Made by a program: the position numbers and the translations under genes | Notes under the pieces: model-generated | The model's input: only the letters and a program-made list of their open reading frames with translations | Database searches by the model: none | Told to the model about the DNA's origin: nothing | In this document: positions 63,476 through 64,000 of the stretch, one piece after another | Position numbering within the stretch: position 1 is the first letter of the stretch | Layout: every line of letters begins with the position of its first letter | Assembly: GCA_025201805.1 (NCBI GenBank) | Contig: MU619273.1 | Location: 1-64,000, forward strand | Length of the DNA: 64,000 nt | Direction: 5' to 3' | DNA from: Parasitella parasitica | Taxonomy: Eukaryota; Mucoromycota; Mucoromycetes; Mucorales; Mucoraceae

Positions 63476-64000
63476 ATGGATTTCTCGTATTGTCTCACAA
63501 AGGATGTTAAACTTCCAGTGTCTATAAGAATGTAAGATGTTAAGTTTCAAATATTTCATGTAATAACAAGAAACAAAGTGCCACATTAGAAGGAAAACGC
63601 GATCCACTTCAGCAACAAGAGTAAATAGCGAGCTTACAAGAAAAACTTGACTAATAACGATATATTCATAGTAATTTACCTTATCTATATATTACAGTTC
63701 AATTATTTGCTGATAATAAACCATTAACCGTTCCTGTGAAGACTAGTTACAAAGCATTTCGAAATCACTGGAGGTATACTAGCTTTAATCGAAGGAATAT
63801 AATAGACTAACTCCATAATCAAAAGTTGGAATGAATGGCTTACTTTACCTATAAAATACTGTGATCTACCATCGTCTGCACAGTTTGCTATTACAGTATG
63901 GGAAACTATTGGACCTCGAAAAGTGAAGCCCGTTGGAGGCACTACTTTAAGATTATTTGGAAAACAATTGTAAGTTACATCCCGCTCAAATTGATAAAAC
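63476..64000 (+). CDS. VPS34: VPS34 class III phosphatidylinositol 3-kinase, 5' part (runs off window)
   Basis: Four short exons: 63476-63531, 63579-63620, 63672-63773 and 63826-63969. They splice in phase to [60 protein letters not shown] and [20 protein letters not shown], then [20 protein letters not shown] and RLFGKQ. This is the N-terminal C2 domain of Vps34 (WNEWL, GPRKxxPVGGTT, LFGK). The helical and kinase domains must lie beyond the right edge. Individual exons are too short to be recognised as long reading frames. Vps34 makes PI3P for endosomal sorting and autophagy. An upstream ATG at 63434 in the same frame is an alternative start. Confidence 0.85.

Overview
The window is nuclear DNA from a filamentous early-diverging fungus, most likely Mucoromycota (Mucorales-like). 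Genes have many short introns (mostly 45-80 nt, GT..AG), intergenic DNA is AT-rich with long A/T homopolymers, and the genes are fungal (PKC1-type kinase, CWH43, fungal urease, TPC1 carrier). It also carries genes that many yeasts have lost (Gemin2, a CASTOR-like ACT protein, an SMARCD-type SWIB protein). I see no tRNA, rRNA, CRISPR array or viral genes. There is one 10-N assembly gap at 45123-45132.

Layout. 1.4-7.6 kb: a small four-helix membrane protein, a mitochondrial thiamine pyrophosphate carrier and a complete PKC1-type kinase (HR1-HR1-C2-C1-C1-polyQ-kinase). 8.35-9.8 kb: a dead Tc1/mariner copy, part of it folded into a large inverted repeat. 10.7-12.0 kb (minus): a CASTOR-like ACT-domain protein. 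13.3-18.4 kb: a secreted or ER UDP-glycosyltransferase, an SWI/SNF SWIB subunit, and a convergent beta-propeller lactonase whose last exon lies beyond the apparent stop. 19.5-24.9 kb: a divergent urease module, ureG (minus) and urease (plus). 24.9-29.4 kb: an island of mobile elements, with a ~2 kb element carrying long terminal inverted repeats and a 637-bp Harbinger-like MITE with an intact TAA target duplication. 29.4-35.2 kb: an RBR ubiquitin ligase and the PI4-kinase adaptor YPP1/TTC7. 35.7-41.5 kb: a ribosome cluster, with the 60S-biogenesis AAA ATPase RIX7 divergent from eL20, then eL8. 41.8-49.1 kb: a PHO80/PCL-type cyclin, Gemin2, a cytochrome P450 and an M20 amidohydrolase. 49.1-52.2 kb: diverged direct repeats. 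52.2-57.1 kb: CWH43 (GPI lipid remodelling) and a 3CxxC zinc-finger protein. 57-61 kb: gene-poor DNA with a possible BED/hAT relic. 61.2-62.5 kb (minus): a Myb/SANT-like protein. The right edge cuts the 5' half of a VPS34 PI3-kinase gene, recognisable from four short exons.

Functional groupings: nickel-enzyme maturation (ureG + urease), ribosome production (RIX7 + eL20 + eL8), and several membrane or TOR-linked signalling genes (PKC1, CASTOR-like, YPP1, VPS34) that are scattered and probably not co-regulated. The most unusual items are the CASTOR-like gene, the divergent urease pair, the Tc1/mariner palindrome, the two TIR elements and the ribosomal divergent promoter. I found no convincing wholly new system.
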